DNA from: Hyphococcus sp.
GTDB taxonomy: Bacteria > Pseudomonadota > Alphaproteobacteria > Caulobacterales > Parvularculaceae
NCBI GenBank assembly: GCA_013002535.1
Contig: JABDJK010000116.1
Span: 62,001 to 126,000 of the forward strand
Reading direction: 5' to 3'
Length of the DNA stretch: 64,000 nucleotides
Made by a program: the position numbers and the translations under genes. Within the stretch, counting starts at the first letter, position 1; every line of letters begins with the position of its first letter. Of this stretch, positions 1 to 8,311 are shown one piece after another. The notes beneath the pieces are model-generated. The model was not told where the DNA came from. It did no database searches and worked only from the letters and a program-made list of their open reading frames with translations.

Positions 1-473
1 TACGCCGTCAGATCATCCATGGCGTAAACAGCGCCCGGCGCCAGCGACAAATGCGCAGACCTCACAACATCCATTGGCGGCGTTCGCTGAAGCGCTGCGT
101 TGATCGATGTCACAACGATGAATGGCCCGGCCTTGCTTTGTGCAGAAATCGCCGCCAGCGCCGCCATGCGTCGCGAGGAAACATTTGCCGTCGGCGACAC
201 ACGATCATAGGGAAGGCAATCCCACGCCGGAAACTCAATGACGGGAATTTCTGGCGCAAAGAACCGCAATGCCTGCGCCGTCGCCGCGGCGCGCGGCTCA
301 TCTCGGGCGATGTGGAATACGACGCCGTCGCGATCATGCGCTGCCTCCGCCACCGCCATGGCGTCAGCGCCCTCGGGCGCGCCAAAGACCGGCAAAGCGC
401 CATCGATGCGCCAGGCATTCTCCCCGCGCAATGCGGCGACGCCCGAAACCATTTTCGAAGATGATTTTGACAT
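1..473 (-). CDS. mfd: Transcription-repair coupling factor Mfd (N-terminal part, cut by window edge)
   Basis: About 157 N-terminal codons are visible; the frame is open through the left edge. Mfd removes RNA polymerase stalled at DNA lesions and recruits UvrA/B. The identifying block is PAWDCLPYDRVSP near residues 82-94, the conserved start of the UvrB-like N-terminal module of Mfd, followed by a conserved region ending at residue ~125 (VVTSINAALQR). The start is the ATG at 473. It lies downstream of sdhE on the same strand; sdhE and mfd are commonly neighbours in alphaproteobacteria. The helicase domains are outside the window. Confidence 0.9.
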   Translation of the reverse strand, partial: MSKSSSKMVSGVAALRGENAWRIDGALPVFGAPEGADAMAVAEAAHDRDGVVFHIARDEPRAAATAQALRFFAPEIPVIEFPAWDCLPYDRVSPTANVSSRRMAALAAISAQSKAGPFIVVTSINAALQRTPPMDVVRSAHLSLAPGAVYAMDDLTA

Positions 474-487
474 ATCCCTCAACGCAA

Positions 488-521
488 AATGCGCGGGGCC
501 CGGATTTAGGGGCCCCGCGTC
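488..521 (-). terminator. GC-rich hairpin after sdhE, possible weak terminator
   Basis: Nine-base arms (492-500 and 511-519, cgcggggcc / ggccccgcg) enclose a short AT-containing loop. Read on the minus strand the stem is followed only by ATTTTG, so it may terminate sdhE transcription partly before mfd. The T-tract is short, hence low confidence. Confidence 0.4.
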
Positions 522-568
522 AACAGAATGTATGCGAATGTATGGACCAGCGCGGATGTGCGCAAGCA

Positions 569-829
569 TTAATGCTCAAGCTTGAATGCTCGCAATTTCT
601 GCATAACGGCGCCATCCAAATCTTCCGGCAGTTCTTTATCGCCCATGGCCCAGGCATAGAGTTCACGGTCGTTGATTTCGAGCAGCGTTTCAAACTCGCT
701 GAGTTCCGTTTCATTCATCGACGCGAGGTGCGTGCGCGCGAAGCCGCCTATTAATAGATCGGCTTCCTTAAACCCGCGATAGGACGCGCGATAGAGAAGT
801 TTCTTCCGGCGTTTTTCAAGATCGTCCAT
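569..829 (-). CDS. sdhE: Succinate dehydrogenase flavinylation factor SdhE (SDHAF2/DUF339)
   Basis: An 86-residue protein, the usual size of this family. SdhE promotes covalent attachment of FAD to SdhA of succinate dehydrogenase in the cytoplasm. The hallmark RGxxE motif is at residues 18-22 (RGFKE), inside the expected five-helix fold, and the C-terminal half shows the acidic motif around LYAWAMGDKELPED. It follows a strong bidirectional hairpin terminator and precedes mfd, so it is probably expressed separately from rplKA. No alternative function seems likely. Confidence 0.92.
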   Translation of the reverse strand: MDDLEKRRKKLLYRASYRGFKEADLLIGGFARTHLASMNETELSEFETLLEINDRELYAWAMGDKELPEDLDGAVMQKLRAFKLEH

Positions 830-847
830 AGGCCCGCATCATAACGA

Positions 848-880
848 AAAAAGCCCGGACGCGGAGGTCCGGGCTTTTAA
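848..880. terminator. Bidirectional intrinsic terminator between rplA and sdhE
   Basis: A 12-bp perfect stem (849-860 aaaagcccggac with 867-878 gtccgggctttt), loop of six bases, flanked by A-run and T-run on both sides. It ends the rplKA transcript on the minus strand. Confidence 0.88.
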
Positions 881-897
881 AAAATCTCGCAATCGCC

Positions 898-1593
898 CTA
901 AGCAGTCGCTTGACCAACGTCGATTTTAACGCCCGGGCCCATGGTAGAAGAAACAGCGATCTTTTTCAGATACGTTCCTTTTGCGCCTACAGGTTTTGCC
1001 TTTGCAACGGCGTCAACGAACGCTTTGATATTTTCAGCAATCGCTTTTTCGTCAAAGCTTGCTTTACCAACGCCCGCATGGACGATGCCCGCTTTTTCAA
1101 CGCGGAATTGAACGGCGCCGCCCTTGGCGTCCTCAACTGCTTTTTTGACATCCGGCGTTACTGTGCCGACTTTGGGGTTTGGCATCAGCCCGCGCGGGCC
1201 CAATACCTTCCCGAGACGGCCTACAACCGCCATCATATCCGGCGTTGCGATCACGCGATCGAAATCCATGAAGCCGCCCTGGATTTTTTCCATCAGGTCG
1301 TCGGCGCCGACAATATCTGCGCCGGCAGCTTTTGCTTCATCAGCTTTCGCGTCTTTAGCAAACACTGCAACGCGCACTGTTTTGCCGGAACCGTTAGGCA
1401 AATTGACCACGCCCCGGACCATCTGGTCCGCATGACGCGGATCAACACCGAGATTCATCGCAACTTCAATTGTTTCATCAAATTTCGCAGACGCGTTCAA
1501 CTTCACGAACTTCGCCGCTTCTTCGATGGTGTGCAGCTTTGCGCGGTCGAGATCTTTACGCGCAGCTGTAATTCTTTTTCCTGGTTTCGCCAT
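898..1593 (-). CDS. rplA: 50S ribosomal protein L1
   Basis: A 231-residue protein of the normal bacterial L1 length. L1 binds the L1 stalk of 23S rRNA and represses translation of its own operon by binding the mRNA leader. Conserved blocks include the N-terminal [25 protein letters not shown], and the strongly conserved [15 protein letters not shown] segment in the middle of domain II. It starts four bases after the rplK stop, so the two are one operon. The usual downstream genes rplJ-rplL are not here; sdhE follows after a terminator. Confidence 0.98.
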   Translation of the reverse strand: MAKPGKRITAARKDLDRAKLHTIEEAAKFVKLNASAKFDETIEVAMNLGVDPRHADQMVRGVVNLPNGSGKTVRVAVFAKDAKADEAKAAGADIVGADDLMEKIQGGFMDFDRVIATPDMMAVVGRLGKVLGPRGLMPNPKVGTVTPDVKKAVEDAKGGAVQFRVEKAGIVHAGVGKASFDEKAIAENIKAFVDAVAKAKPVGAKGTYLKKIAVSSTMGPGVKIDVGQATA

Positions 1594-1597
1594 GACG

Positions 1598-2026
1598 TTA
1601 ACCCCTTACCTCAAGGCCCATCGCCCGGGCGGAACCCATGATGATTTTCGTCGCCGCATCAAGATCGTTTGCATTCAGATCCTGCATTTTGGCTTCGGCA
1701 ATCTCGCGGCACTGTTTCGTCGTCACCGAACCGGCGACTTCTTTACCCGGCAATGACCCACCCTTAGGCAGCTTTGCAGCTTTCTTGAGGTAGTATGCCG
1801 CTGGCGGCGTTTTCGTTTCGAACGTGAATGACTTATCCGCGAAGATCGTAATGACCGTCGGGATCGGCATGCCCTTTTCCATTTCCTGCGTCTTGGCGTT
1901 AAACGCCTTGCAGAATTCCATGATGTTAAGACCGCGCTGGCCGAGCGCCGGGCCGATAGGAGGCGACGGATTCGCCGCGCCTGCCGGCACCTGAAGTTTC
2001 AGGTAGCCATCGATTTTCTTCGCCAT
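1598..2026 (-). CDS. rplK: 50S ribosomal protein L11
   Basis: A 142-residue L11. It forms the GTPase-associated centre with 23S rRNA. The N-terminus [16 protein letters not shown] and the proline-rich [15 protein letters not shown] helix-capping block are diagnostic. The frame stays open 34 codons upstream, but the ATG at 2026 matches the family start and is preceded by an AAAGGT ribosome-binding site, so the longer version was rejected. The secE-nusG genes that normally precede rplK are absent upstream; a 650-base non-coding stretch lies there instead. Confidence 0.97.
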   Translation of the reverse strand: MAKKIDGYLKLQVPAGAANPSPPIGPALGQRGLNIMEFCKAFNAKTQEMEKGMPIPTVITIFADKSFTFETKTPPAAYYLKKAAKLPKGGSLPGKEVAGSVTTKQCREIAEAKMQDLNANDLDAATKIIMGSARAMGLEVRG

Positions 2027-2085
2027 TGTCTGACCTTTCAAAGCGGACGCCGAATCGCTCAGACGCCGTATAAAACAAAAGGGCG

Positions 2086-2131
2086 CGTGGTCAGGCCGCG
2101 ACTGGTCTTTGCCGCAAACCTCCCACACGAG
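2086..2131 (-). promoter_or_regulatory. L1-binding-site-like mRNA leader of rplKA
   Basis: Read on the minus strand, 55-100 bases before the rplK start, the leader contains GTGTGGGAGGTTTG and then AGACCAGTC and GACCACG. As I recall the bacterial 23S L1-stalk, its L1 site contains GTGGGAGGCTTTG and GACGCCAGTC, so the order and wording match closely. Outer bases CGTG and CACG can pair to close the structure. By analogy with the E. coli L11 operon this would be the site where free L1 represses translation of rplK and rplA. The match is by eye. Confidence 0.6.
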
Positions 2132-2684
2132 TTTCCCCTGTCAGGGAATGCGGTGCGATAACGGAAGGAGACGAGCTTCGCAAGTGCGAAACCGCCAATT
2201 TACCTAGAATTTTGACGAGATAATCGTTCAGATCGAGCGCGGGCGGCTCCTATGGGGGACTCGAAGCCGCCCGCCCCGACAAACGCAACTTACGCAACAA
2301 ACAAACGCAACTGACTCAGAAGATTCAAACCTGGACTGATACGCAGTCCCAAACTTGATATGTTATAAACTTACAATGAAATGTGGCGAGAATGTGGCAA
2401 AAATTCCCGTTTGACGGGAATGTGATAAAATAGCGGCGAGACGGAACAACACGGGGGAGAGAGAAATGGTTGCCCGCCTCGCCTGCCGCTAGGTCAAATA
2501 CACAACCCCCCAGCGACAGGTAGAATATGCCAAGCAATTGGCATTACATCGCGGCTGAAATCCGGCGCGAATGAGACCGTTCATCACGAAATGTTTCGTT
2601 TCGTTTCGCAACGCGCGAATCACGCCTTCTAACTTATTGAAATACTTGAATTTTAATGTTTAGCGAATTGTTACAAATACGCCG
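2132..2684. other. Non-coding stretch between pdhC end and rplK leader
   Basis: No convincing gene. It holds several short inverted repeats: a 10-bp-class stem at 2240-2277 (gcgggcggct / agccgcccgc), an 8-bp perfect repeat with 3-base loop at 2403-2421 (attcccgt / acgggaat), a 7-bp repeat with 4-base spacer at 2527-2544 (atgccaa / ttggcat), and acgaaa/tttcgt at about 2587-2600. The rplK promoter must lie here; TTGCGA and TATCGC 17 bases apart on the minus strand near 2155-2183 is a weak candidate. No tRNA-Trp, secE or nusG was seen. Confidence 0.5.
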
Positions 2685-4025
2685 TCACAATAGCATCGCC
2701 ATCGGGTCTTCAATGAATTTCTTGAAGGCAGAGAGAAATTCTGCGCCAACCGCCCCGTCAACGACTCGGTGATCGCAGGTCAACGTCACGGTCATAACCG
2801 TCGCGATCTCCATCTTGCCGTCCTTCGCAACCACACGTTGTTCGCCCGCGCCGACGGACATGATTGCGCCATGGGGCTGGTTCACGATGGAGGCGAAGGA
2901 TTTGATCCCGAACATTCCGAGGTTTGAGACCGAGAATGTGCCGCCCTGATACTCCTGCGGCTTCAGTTTGCGCTCTTTGGCGCGGCTCGCCATGTCTTTG
3001 ACTTCAGCAGAAATGGTTTTGAGGCCCTTTTCTTCGGCTTTCCAGACGATTGGCGTGATGAGCCCGCCATCGATGGCGACAGCAACGCCGATATCCGCGT
3101 GCTTGTGCATCAGGATCGCTTCATCGGTGTAGGTGGCGTTCGCGGCCGGCACCGCTTTCAACGCCATAGCCGACGCCTTGATGATGAAGTCATTGACGGA
3201 CAGTTTGAACGCAGCGTCGCCTTCCTTCGGCGAAGTTGAGTTTATACGGGCACGCACCTCCAGCAAATGATCCAATTCTATATCTACGTTTAGCGGGAAA
3301 TGCGGGACTTCATTGTTGAAGCTCTGCGTCAGTCTTTTGGCGATCACCTTGCGCATGCCGTCAACTTTGATCGCCTCATAGCTTTCCGGCGGATAGAGCC
3401 GCGCATCAACGGACGCCGGCGCAGCGACAAACTCTTTTGCTTGCGCTGCAACAGGCACAGCGGCGCCCGCTTCAAGGTTCTCTACATCGCGCTTGACGAT
3501 GCGACCGTTGGGGCCGCTGCCGTTGACTGCAGACAGATCGACGCCTTTTTGTTCGGCTATGCGACGAGCAAGCGGTGATGCGAGAATGCGACCGTTGGTT
3601 TTCGCACTACGCTTTTCCTCCCCCACCCGTGGGGGAGGTGTCGACGCAGTCGACGGAGGGGGCGTTTTGTTTTCAGCCCCCTCAGTCTGCTTCGCAGACA
3701 GCTCCCCCGCCGGCGGGGGAGCAGAGGCGCCATTTGATCCGCCACCACCCAAAGCCGACAAATCAATGTCCCCGGCGCTTTCACCATCCTCGAGCAGAAC
3801 CGCAATTGGCGCGTTCACCTTCACATTCTCTGTGCCGGCGTCGATGATGATCTTGCCGACAACGCCTTCATCCACGGCCTCGACTTCCATCGTGGCCTTG
3901 TCGGTTTCGATCTCGGCGATGACGTCTCCGGATTCCACTGTGTCGCCTTCCTTGACGTTCCATTTGGCGAGCGTCCCCTCTTCCATAGTGGGCGACAGGG
4001 CGGGCATCAAAATTGGTGTCGGCAT
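2685..4025 (-). CDS. pdhC: Pyruvate dehydrogenase E2, dihydrolipoyl acetyltransferase
   Basis: 446 residues. E2 forms the core of the pyruvate dehydrogenase complex and transfers acetyl groups from lipoyl-lysine to CoA. Order: lipoyl domain 1-80 with lipoyl-lysine K43 (ETDKATME), a Pro-rich linker 81-143, E3/E1-binding domain about 145-182 ([15 protein letters not shown]...GPNGRI), and the catalytic acyltransferase domain ending with the active-site HRVVDG motif. Residues 101-138 of the linker are encoded by an in-frame palindromic repeat element. The lipoyl domain is nearly identical to the one in pdhB. Neither E1-alpha nor lpd is adjacent. Confidence 0.96.
   Translation of the reverse strand: MPTPILMPALSPTMEEGTLAKWNVKEGDTVESGDVIAEIETDKATMEVEAVDEGVVGKIIIDAGTENVKVNAPIAVLLEDGESAGDIDLSALGGGGSNGASAPPPAGELSAKQTEGAENKTPPPSTASTPPPRVGEEKRSAKTNGRILASPLARRIAEQKGVDLSAVNGSGPNGRIVKRDVENLEAGAAVPVAAQAKEFVAAPASVDARLYPPESYEAIKVDGMRKVIAKRLTQSFNNEVPHFPLNVDIELDHLLEVRARINSTSPKEGDAAFKLSVNDFIIKASAMALKAVPAANATYTDEAILMHKHADIGVAVAIDGGLITPIVWKAEEKGLKTISAEVKDMASRAKERKLKPQEYQGGTFSVSNLGMFGIKSFASIVNQPHGAIMSVGAGEQRVVAKDGKMEIATVMTVTLTCDHRVVDGAVGAEFLSAFKKFIEDPMAMLL
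3612..3724. repeat. Palindromic repeat element inserted in frame in pdhC
   Basis: A compound of perfect hairpins: 3617-3625/3630-3638 (cctccccca / tgggggagg), 3640-3645/3649-3654 (gtcgac twice), 3656-3663/3676-3683 (gagggggc / gccccctc), 3685-3690/3694-3699 (gtctgc / gcagac), and a 22-bp uninterrupted palindrome at 3701-3722. A degenerate element with the same order of hairpins lies between genes at 35035-35162. Intergenic elements of this CTCCCCC...GGGGGAG type are frequent in alphaproteobacteria; here the element codes for residues 101-138 of pdhC. Confidence 0.88.
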
Positions 4026-4070
4026 GTTTAATCCAGATTTCCTGTTTTCTTTTCGCTCAACCTAACCCGC

Positions 4071-4143
4071 CGCTCATTCCCGCGAAAGCGGGAATCCATG
4101 AAATTTGGCACTGAATAGATTCCCGCTTTCGCGGGAATGAGCG
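4071..4143. repeat. Intergenic inverted repeat, 26-bp perfect arms
   Basis: Arms at 4071-4096 and 4118-4143 are exact reverse complements over 26 bases, with a 21-base spacer; each arm contains its own small hairpin (ttcccgc gaaa gcgggaa). This is the widespread alphaproteobacterial cattcccgcgaaagcgggaat repeat. It lies between the GFA gene and pdhC. A diverged copy sits inside rsmB at 16673-16748. A frame running through it (4057-4332) is a translated repeat, not a gene. Confidence 0.9.
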
Positions 4144-4171
4144 GGTGGAGGTATATAGACGGAGCTTCAAC

Positions 4172-4621
4172 TTAATGAGGTCCAAAATTCGAAGCCGCCA
4201 AAGCGGCGTTGGTAAATTTCGTCGGTGTCCATTTGGCGTAGCGGCGGCCGATGCGCTCCTCGGTCGCTTCTTGCCCATAATCCATCGGCGCTTCGTCGAC
4301 GTTGAAGAACGCTTCCATGCGTAAGCCTGCAATGTTGAGGGTCGAAACGATGCGGTCGCCCTCGCCCATCACCGCAGCGATATAGACGCCGCAAGTCTTG
4401 CAGGTGAGAAATTCGGCGGTGCGCAGCGCGAAGACATAGCGGTTTACGTCTGCTTCCGCGCAGTCGATTGTCGTAAGACCTTTTGGGTCAGAAATGTTCA
4501 CTGCGCCGTGGCGGCGGCAGAATACGCACTGGCAAGTGCGAACGCCCAATTCCTGCGGCGTCCTTTGCGTTTCAAAACTGGCTTTCAGCTTCCCGCAATG
4601 ACATTGGCCGGTGTGGGTCAT
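4172..4621 (-). CDS. GFA-family (CENP-V/glutathione-dependent formaldehyde-activating-like) zinc protein
   Basis: 149 residues. The zinc-binding cysteines of the GFA fold are all present: CHCG at 7-10, CxCxxC at 30-35 (CQCVFC) and TCKTCG at 73-78. The family is named after a formaldehyde-activating enzyme, but most small members like this have no proven substrate. It sits between pdhC and a DUF805 gene, one base from the DUF805 stop, so it is probably co-transcribed with it. A second, broken GFA gene lies at 31494-31890. Confidence 0.85.
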   Translation of the reverse strand: MTHTGQCHCGKLKASFETQRTPQELGVRTCQCVFCRRHGAVNISDPKGLTTIDCAEADVNRYVFALRTAEFLTCKTCGVYIAAVMGEGDRIVSTLNIAGLRMEAFFNVDEAPMDYGQEATEERIGRRYAKWTPTKFTNAALAASNFGPH

Positions 4622-4622
4622 T

Positions 4623-5225
4623 TCAGTCTAACCATGGCGCCGGTTCTTCTTTTTGGCCCCGCAATTGCTGTCGTTCATGGTAGTCGCTCAAAGGATCCTG
4701 GCCAAAACGGTTGGGTCCAATCGCTCCCGGCGCCACTAACAACAAATACAACACAAAGAACGAAAGAATCATCGTCGTAATCATAGCAAGTGAAGCAATG
4801 TAAACTGGTAAGCTGTGGACGATTTGCTGTAGCCATTCAGGAGCAAACAGCGGTTGATCGCCCATCACCCCGAGGAGAAACCCCGAGGAATCATGCATCG
4901 CGTAGATGATTCCAAATTCGCCCAGAGCATACGTTATGAGGGTAAAAACAACGCACCACCAACTTAACAACCCCAAGTCATGAAGGCGCTGAATTGCTAA
5001 TATTGTGCCCGGAATCACAAGCGCGGGTGCGACGTAATCGGAAAATACAGTCAAGAATGCCCGATCGAAATCTTCAAAATACTTCGGATCGAAATAAACG
5101 ACGCCAAATACATAGAAATCAATTGCAAATGAGCCAAACCAAATTAGCGAAAGGATTAACACTCCCCAAAGCCAACACCCGCCTCGCGACAAACGACCAT
5201 TTGGCGAAATCAGTTTTTTGATCAT
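4623..5225 (-). CDS. DUF805-family membrane protein
   Basis: 200 residues with about four hydrophobic helices. DUF805 signatures are visible: the N-terminal GRLSRGGCWLWG (the family GRxSRxxFW-type start), IQRLHDLGLLSWW (RxHDxGxSGWW), and the C-terminal PGAIGPNRFGQDPL (PGxxGxNRFGxDP). The function of the family is unknown; members are inner-membrane proteins. The spacing between its stop and the downstream GFA gene is one base. The pair splits pdhB from pdhC, an unusual arrangement. Confidence 0.85.
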   Translation of the reverse strand: MIKKLISPNGRLSRGGCWLWGVLILSLIWFGSFAIDFYVFGVVYFDPKYFEDFDRAFLTVFSDYVAPALVIPGTILAIQRLHDLGLLSWWCVVFTLITYALGEFGIIYAMHDSSGFLLGVMGDQPLFAPEWLQQIVHSLPVYIASLAMITTMILSFFVLYLLLVAPGAIGPNRFGQDPLSDYHERQQLRGQKEEPAPWLD

Positions 5226-5246
5226 GCCGCCCCCAATCTCACACTA

Positions 5247-6671
5247 TTACCCCCGATACATCACCTTATTCACCGCTTTGACGACTTTCTCCGCATTCGG
5301 AAGGCTGAGCGCTTCGAGGTTCGCCGCATAGGGCAGTGGCGTGTCCTCTTGCGTCACACGCGTTGGGGGCGCGTCAAGATAATCAAACGCATGTTGGGTT
5401 ACCTGCCAGCCGACCTCGGCGCCAACGCCGCATGGTCCCCAGCCCTCTTCAACAGTAACAACGCGATTGGTCTTCCGGACGGATTCGAGCACCGTCTCGA
5501 CATCCATGGGACGAATGGTGCGCAGATCAACGACTTCCGCCGATACGCCGTCGCCCGCCAGCATCTCTGCGGCTTCCAGCGAAAACTTCACGCCGCGCGA
5601 ATATGAGACAATCGTTACGTCAGAGCCCTCACGCGCGATTTTCGCTTTGCCGATAGGCAGGACCCAGTCTTCTACGTCGGGCACATCCATGGTGTCGCCA
5701 TAGAGCAGCTCATGCTCCAAGAAGACCACGGGATTTGGATTGCGGATCGCGGCCTTTAACAAACCCTTGGCGTCCGCCGCAGAGTATGGCGCAATTACCA
5801 ACAGGCCCGGCACGTTTGCATACCACGGCGCATAATCCTGTGAGTGTTGCGCGGCGACTCGGCTTGCCGCAGCGTTCGGTCCGCGAAACACAATCGGCGA
5901 GCCCATCTGGCCGCCGGACATATAGCGCGTCTTCGCCGCCGAGTTGATGACATGATCAATCGCCTGCATGCCGAAATTCCAGGTCATGAATTCAACGATG
6001 GGTTTCAGGCCCGCAAACGCGGCCCCGACGCCGAGACCCGCGAAGCCATATTCCGTAATCGGCGTATCGATAACACGGCGCGGCCCGAATTCATCGAGTA
6101 GCCCACGGCTGACTTTATAGGCGCCTTGGTACTCCGCGACCTCCTCACCCATCAGGAACACGTCTGCGTCGCGGCGCATTTCCTCCGCCATGGCGTCGCG
6201 CAGGGCGTCGCGAATGGTTGTCGGCACCATTTCAACGTCGGACGGGAGCTCGGGATCAGCGGCGCCCGATACTATTGGTTCGGGCGTCTCCGGCGCATCG
6301 CCGCCAGAATCATCGCTGGATTTTTGCTCGGCTTCTGCGTCCTTTTGGTTAGTCTCGCCGGTGTTATTATCGGACTGGCTCTCTGCAGCTCCGTTTAACT
6401 TATCAAGATCGATTTCGTCAGCACTCTCACCGTCTTCGAGCAACACCGCAATTGGCTCGTTTACCTTAACGTTTTCTGTTCCTTCAGCGACCAGAATCTT
6501 GCCTATTACGCCATCGTCGACGGCCTCTACTTCCATTGTCGCCTTGTCCGTTTCAATTTCAGCGATGACATCGCCGGAAGAGACGCTGTCGCCCTCGCTC
6601 ACAGTCCATTTGGCGAGGGTCCCCTCCTCCATTGTCGGTGAAAGGGCAGGCATTAATACGGGCGTTGGCAT
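5247..6671 (-). CDS. pdhB: Pyruvate dehydrogenase E1 component beta subunit with N-terminal lipoyl domain
   Basis: 474 residues. Residues 1-80 are a lipoyl domain with K43 in ETDKATME, followed by an acidic/Ser-rich linker (about 85-145) and the E1-beta transketolase-type domain ([15 protein letters not shown] onward, with [16 protein letters not shown] and the C-terminal transketolase domain). This fused form is typical of alphaproteobacteria. E1-beta with E1-alpha decarboxylates pyruvate using thiamine diphosphate. pdhA would be expected immediately upstream but a divergent beta-helix gene lies there. The ATG at 6671 has a GGAAAT-type ribosome-binding site. Confidence 0.96.
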   Translation of the reverse strand: MPTPVLMPALSPTMEEGTLAKWTVSEGDSVSSGDVIAEIETDKATMEVEAVDDGVIGKILVAEGTENVKVNEPIAVLLEDGESADEIDLDKLNGAAESQSDNNTGETNQKDAEAEQKSSDDSGGDAPETPEPIVSGAADPELPSDVEMVPTTIRDALRDAMAEEMRRDADVFLMGEEVAEYQGAYKVSRGLLDEFGPRRVIDTPITEYGFAGLGVGAAFAGLKPIVEFMTWNFGMQAIDHVINSAAKTRYMSGGQMGSPIVFRGPNAAASRVAAQHSQDYAPWYANVPGLLVIAPYSAADAKGLLKAAIRNPNPVVFLEHELLYGDTMDVPDVEDWVLPIGKAKIAREGSDVTIVSYSRGVKFSLEAAEMLAGDGVSAEVVDLRTIRPMDVETVLESVRKTNRVVTVEEGWGPCGVGAEVGWQVTQHAFDYLDAPPTRVTQEDTPLPYAANLEALSLPNAEKVVKAVNKVMYRG

Positions 6672-6865
6672 TGAATTTCCTTGTTTTTCCCACGTCGCGC
6701 GACAGCAAACATTAAGCGTATTACTTGGCCTGTAACAAGTCTCGATTGCGAATGACGGGCAATTTCAGGCTCGGCATTAAAATTTGAGGGAATTATTTGG
6801 TGCGGGTTTTGCGTTTGAAGTTGGAATAGACTGTAATATTCGCGGTTTGAGGGGGAGACTTTTAC

Positions 6866-7891
6866 ATGGGAACAAAGAAAAACGACAGCAATACGCAAAT
6901 ACTACGCGCCATTGGCGTCAGTATTTTTGGAGCGCTCTCACCGTTTTCCGCGAGCGCCCAACTGGCGGGCGACCTCAATGCGCTTCTCGCCGCTGCCTCT
7001 CCCGGCGATGTGATCTCTACGAAAAACAGAGATTTCGGCGATGTCTCCCTTGCCGGGTATTCGTTCGACCCACCCGTCACGATCAAATTCCACAAGAAGG
7101 CGGCGATCAACCAACTCATCATCCGCAATTCGTCGGGCCTTAAATTCGACGGCATGAATATGGTCCTGGGAGAATCCTTTTCGCCGGCATCGGACAAAGG
7201 CGTGTTTGTGCTTGGCGGCGGCAATATCGCATTCAACGACGCATCGATCGAATGGGCCCGCGACGCTGATCCGCTGAACGATGGAACCGCCATGGTTTTT
7301 GATGGTGTTGACGGCGTAAGCATTTCCGGCGGCGCAATCAGTCATTCGCTTTCCGGCGTGGTCATTCGCAGTTCCAGCAATGCATCGGTGCGCGGCGTAC
7401 AGTTTTCAGAATTACTCGGCGACGGCATAGTTGTCTCCGGAACGCGGGACGTCACCATCGATGACAACACCTGCACCGATTTCGCGCCGCGCGGCACAAG
7501 CGGCAGCCACCCTGACTGCATCCAGTTACAAGCGGGTTCACGCGCTGTCGCGAATACAAACCTCGCCATTACAAACAACATGGCGTTGAAAGGCGCTGGC
7601 TCGAAATTCCAGGGGATTTTCGTCACCAGCCGTCATGTCGGGGTTCCGCATATTAATGTGACCATCGAGAACAACACGGTGAAACAAGACGTCGGAAACG
7701 GCATCGCCGCTTCCAACATCGACGGGCTTACCGTCCGCGGCAATCAAGTGCTGCCAGCGTTTGACGTGACTGACCCGCCACGCATTATTGTCAATGAGCC
7801 AGCGAGCGATGTGTTGATCGAAGGAAACACGGCCAGCGGGATCACGGCGCCGCCGGATGCAATCATTCGCGACAATACGATTTTGGATTAA
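6866..7891 (+). CDS. Secreted right-handed beta-helix protein
   Basis: 341 residues. A signal peptide (about residues 1-32, ending SPFSASAQ) precedes repeated rungs rich in N, G, V and D typical of parallel beta-helix (Pbh1) proteins, for example ITNNMALKGAG, VTIENNTVKQD and VLIEGNTASGI. The HPDCIQLQAG segment near residue 211 resembles the loop found in several beta-helix polysaccharide-active proteins. A catalytic class cannot be assigned. GGGGGAG ribosome-binding site precedes the ATG. It is divergent from pdhB and convergent with DUF1330. Likely a periplasmic or secreted carbohydrate-binding or lyase-like protein. Confidence 0.75.
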   Translation: MGTKKNDSNTQILRAIGVSIFGALSPFSASAQLAGDLNALLAAASPGDVISTKNRDFGDVSLAGYSFDPPVTIKFHKKAAINQLIIRNSSGLKFDGMNMVLGESFSPASDKGVFVLGGGNIAFNDASIEWARDADPLNDGTAMVFDGVDGVSISGGAISHSLSGVVIRSSSNASVRGVQFSELLGDGIVVSGTRDVTIDDNTCTDFAPRGTSGSHPDCIQLQAGSRAVANTNLAITNNMALKGAGSKFQGIFVTSRHVGVPHINVTIENNTVKQDVGNGIAASNIDGLTVRGNQVLPAFDVTDPPRIIVNEPASDVLIEGNTASGITAPPDAIIRDNTILD

Positions 7892-7894
7892 GGC

Positions 7895-8311
7895 CTAACC
7901 AAACCCGGCGCCGGGATCACGCGGATGCATACGCACAAGGCGCGACGTCAATACTGCTGCCTGACGATGCACAACCGCCTTTTGATAGTCCGGATCTTTG
8001 ACCATCTCGGCGAATGCGGCCGCATTCGGATATTGCGCAACAAAGGCAATGTCCCAGCCTTCATCGGTCGGTCCGATCAAATTGATGATCGGGTCCCATG
8101 AGTACGCAATCTCACCGCCGACGCGTTCGAAAATCGGGCCGGTTTCTTTGCCATAAGTTTCATATGCATCTTTGCCCGTCGCCTTGCGGCCATCGGGATA
8201 CGCCGCCTCATCGCGCAACTTAATTAAGTTCAACATGTGGATCGGCTCATTGTCCGGCGCCTTCATAAAGGCGCCGAATTGTTCCCGCGTTGGATCAACA
8301 AAATTTGTCAT
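7895..8311 (-). CDS. DUF1330 family protein
   Basis: 138 residues. The dimeric alpha/beta-barrel (ferredoxin-like) DUF1330 pattern is seen: HMLNLIKLRDEAAYPDG, then YGKETGPIFERVGGEI and WDIAFVAQYPNAAAFAEM. The biochemical function of the family is unknown. Its start overlaps the stop of the upstream SDR gene (ATGA at 8308-8311), which points to translational coupling, so the two likely act together, for example on the same small molecule. Confidence 0.8.
   Translation of the reverse strand: MTNFVDPTREQFGAFMKAPDNEPIHMLNLIKLRDEAAYPDGRKATGKDAYETYGKETGPIFERVGGEIAYSWDPIINLIGPTDEGWDIAFVAQYPNAAAFAEMVKDPDYQKAVVHRQAAVLTSRLVRMHPRDPGAGFG

Noticed and set aside
2325-2537. 70-codon frame upstream of rplK
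   Set aside because: No ribosome-binding site, no family features, crosses inverted repeats.
4057-4332. 91-codon frame with SFPRKRESI and WIPAFAGM
   Set aside because: These peptides are the usual translation of the cattcccgcg repeat; antisense-like overlap with the GFA gene end.
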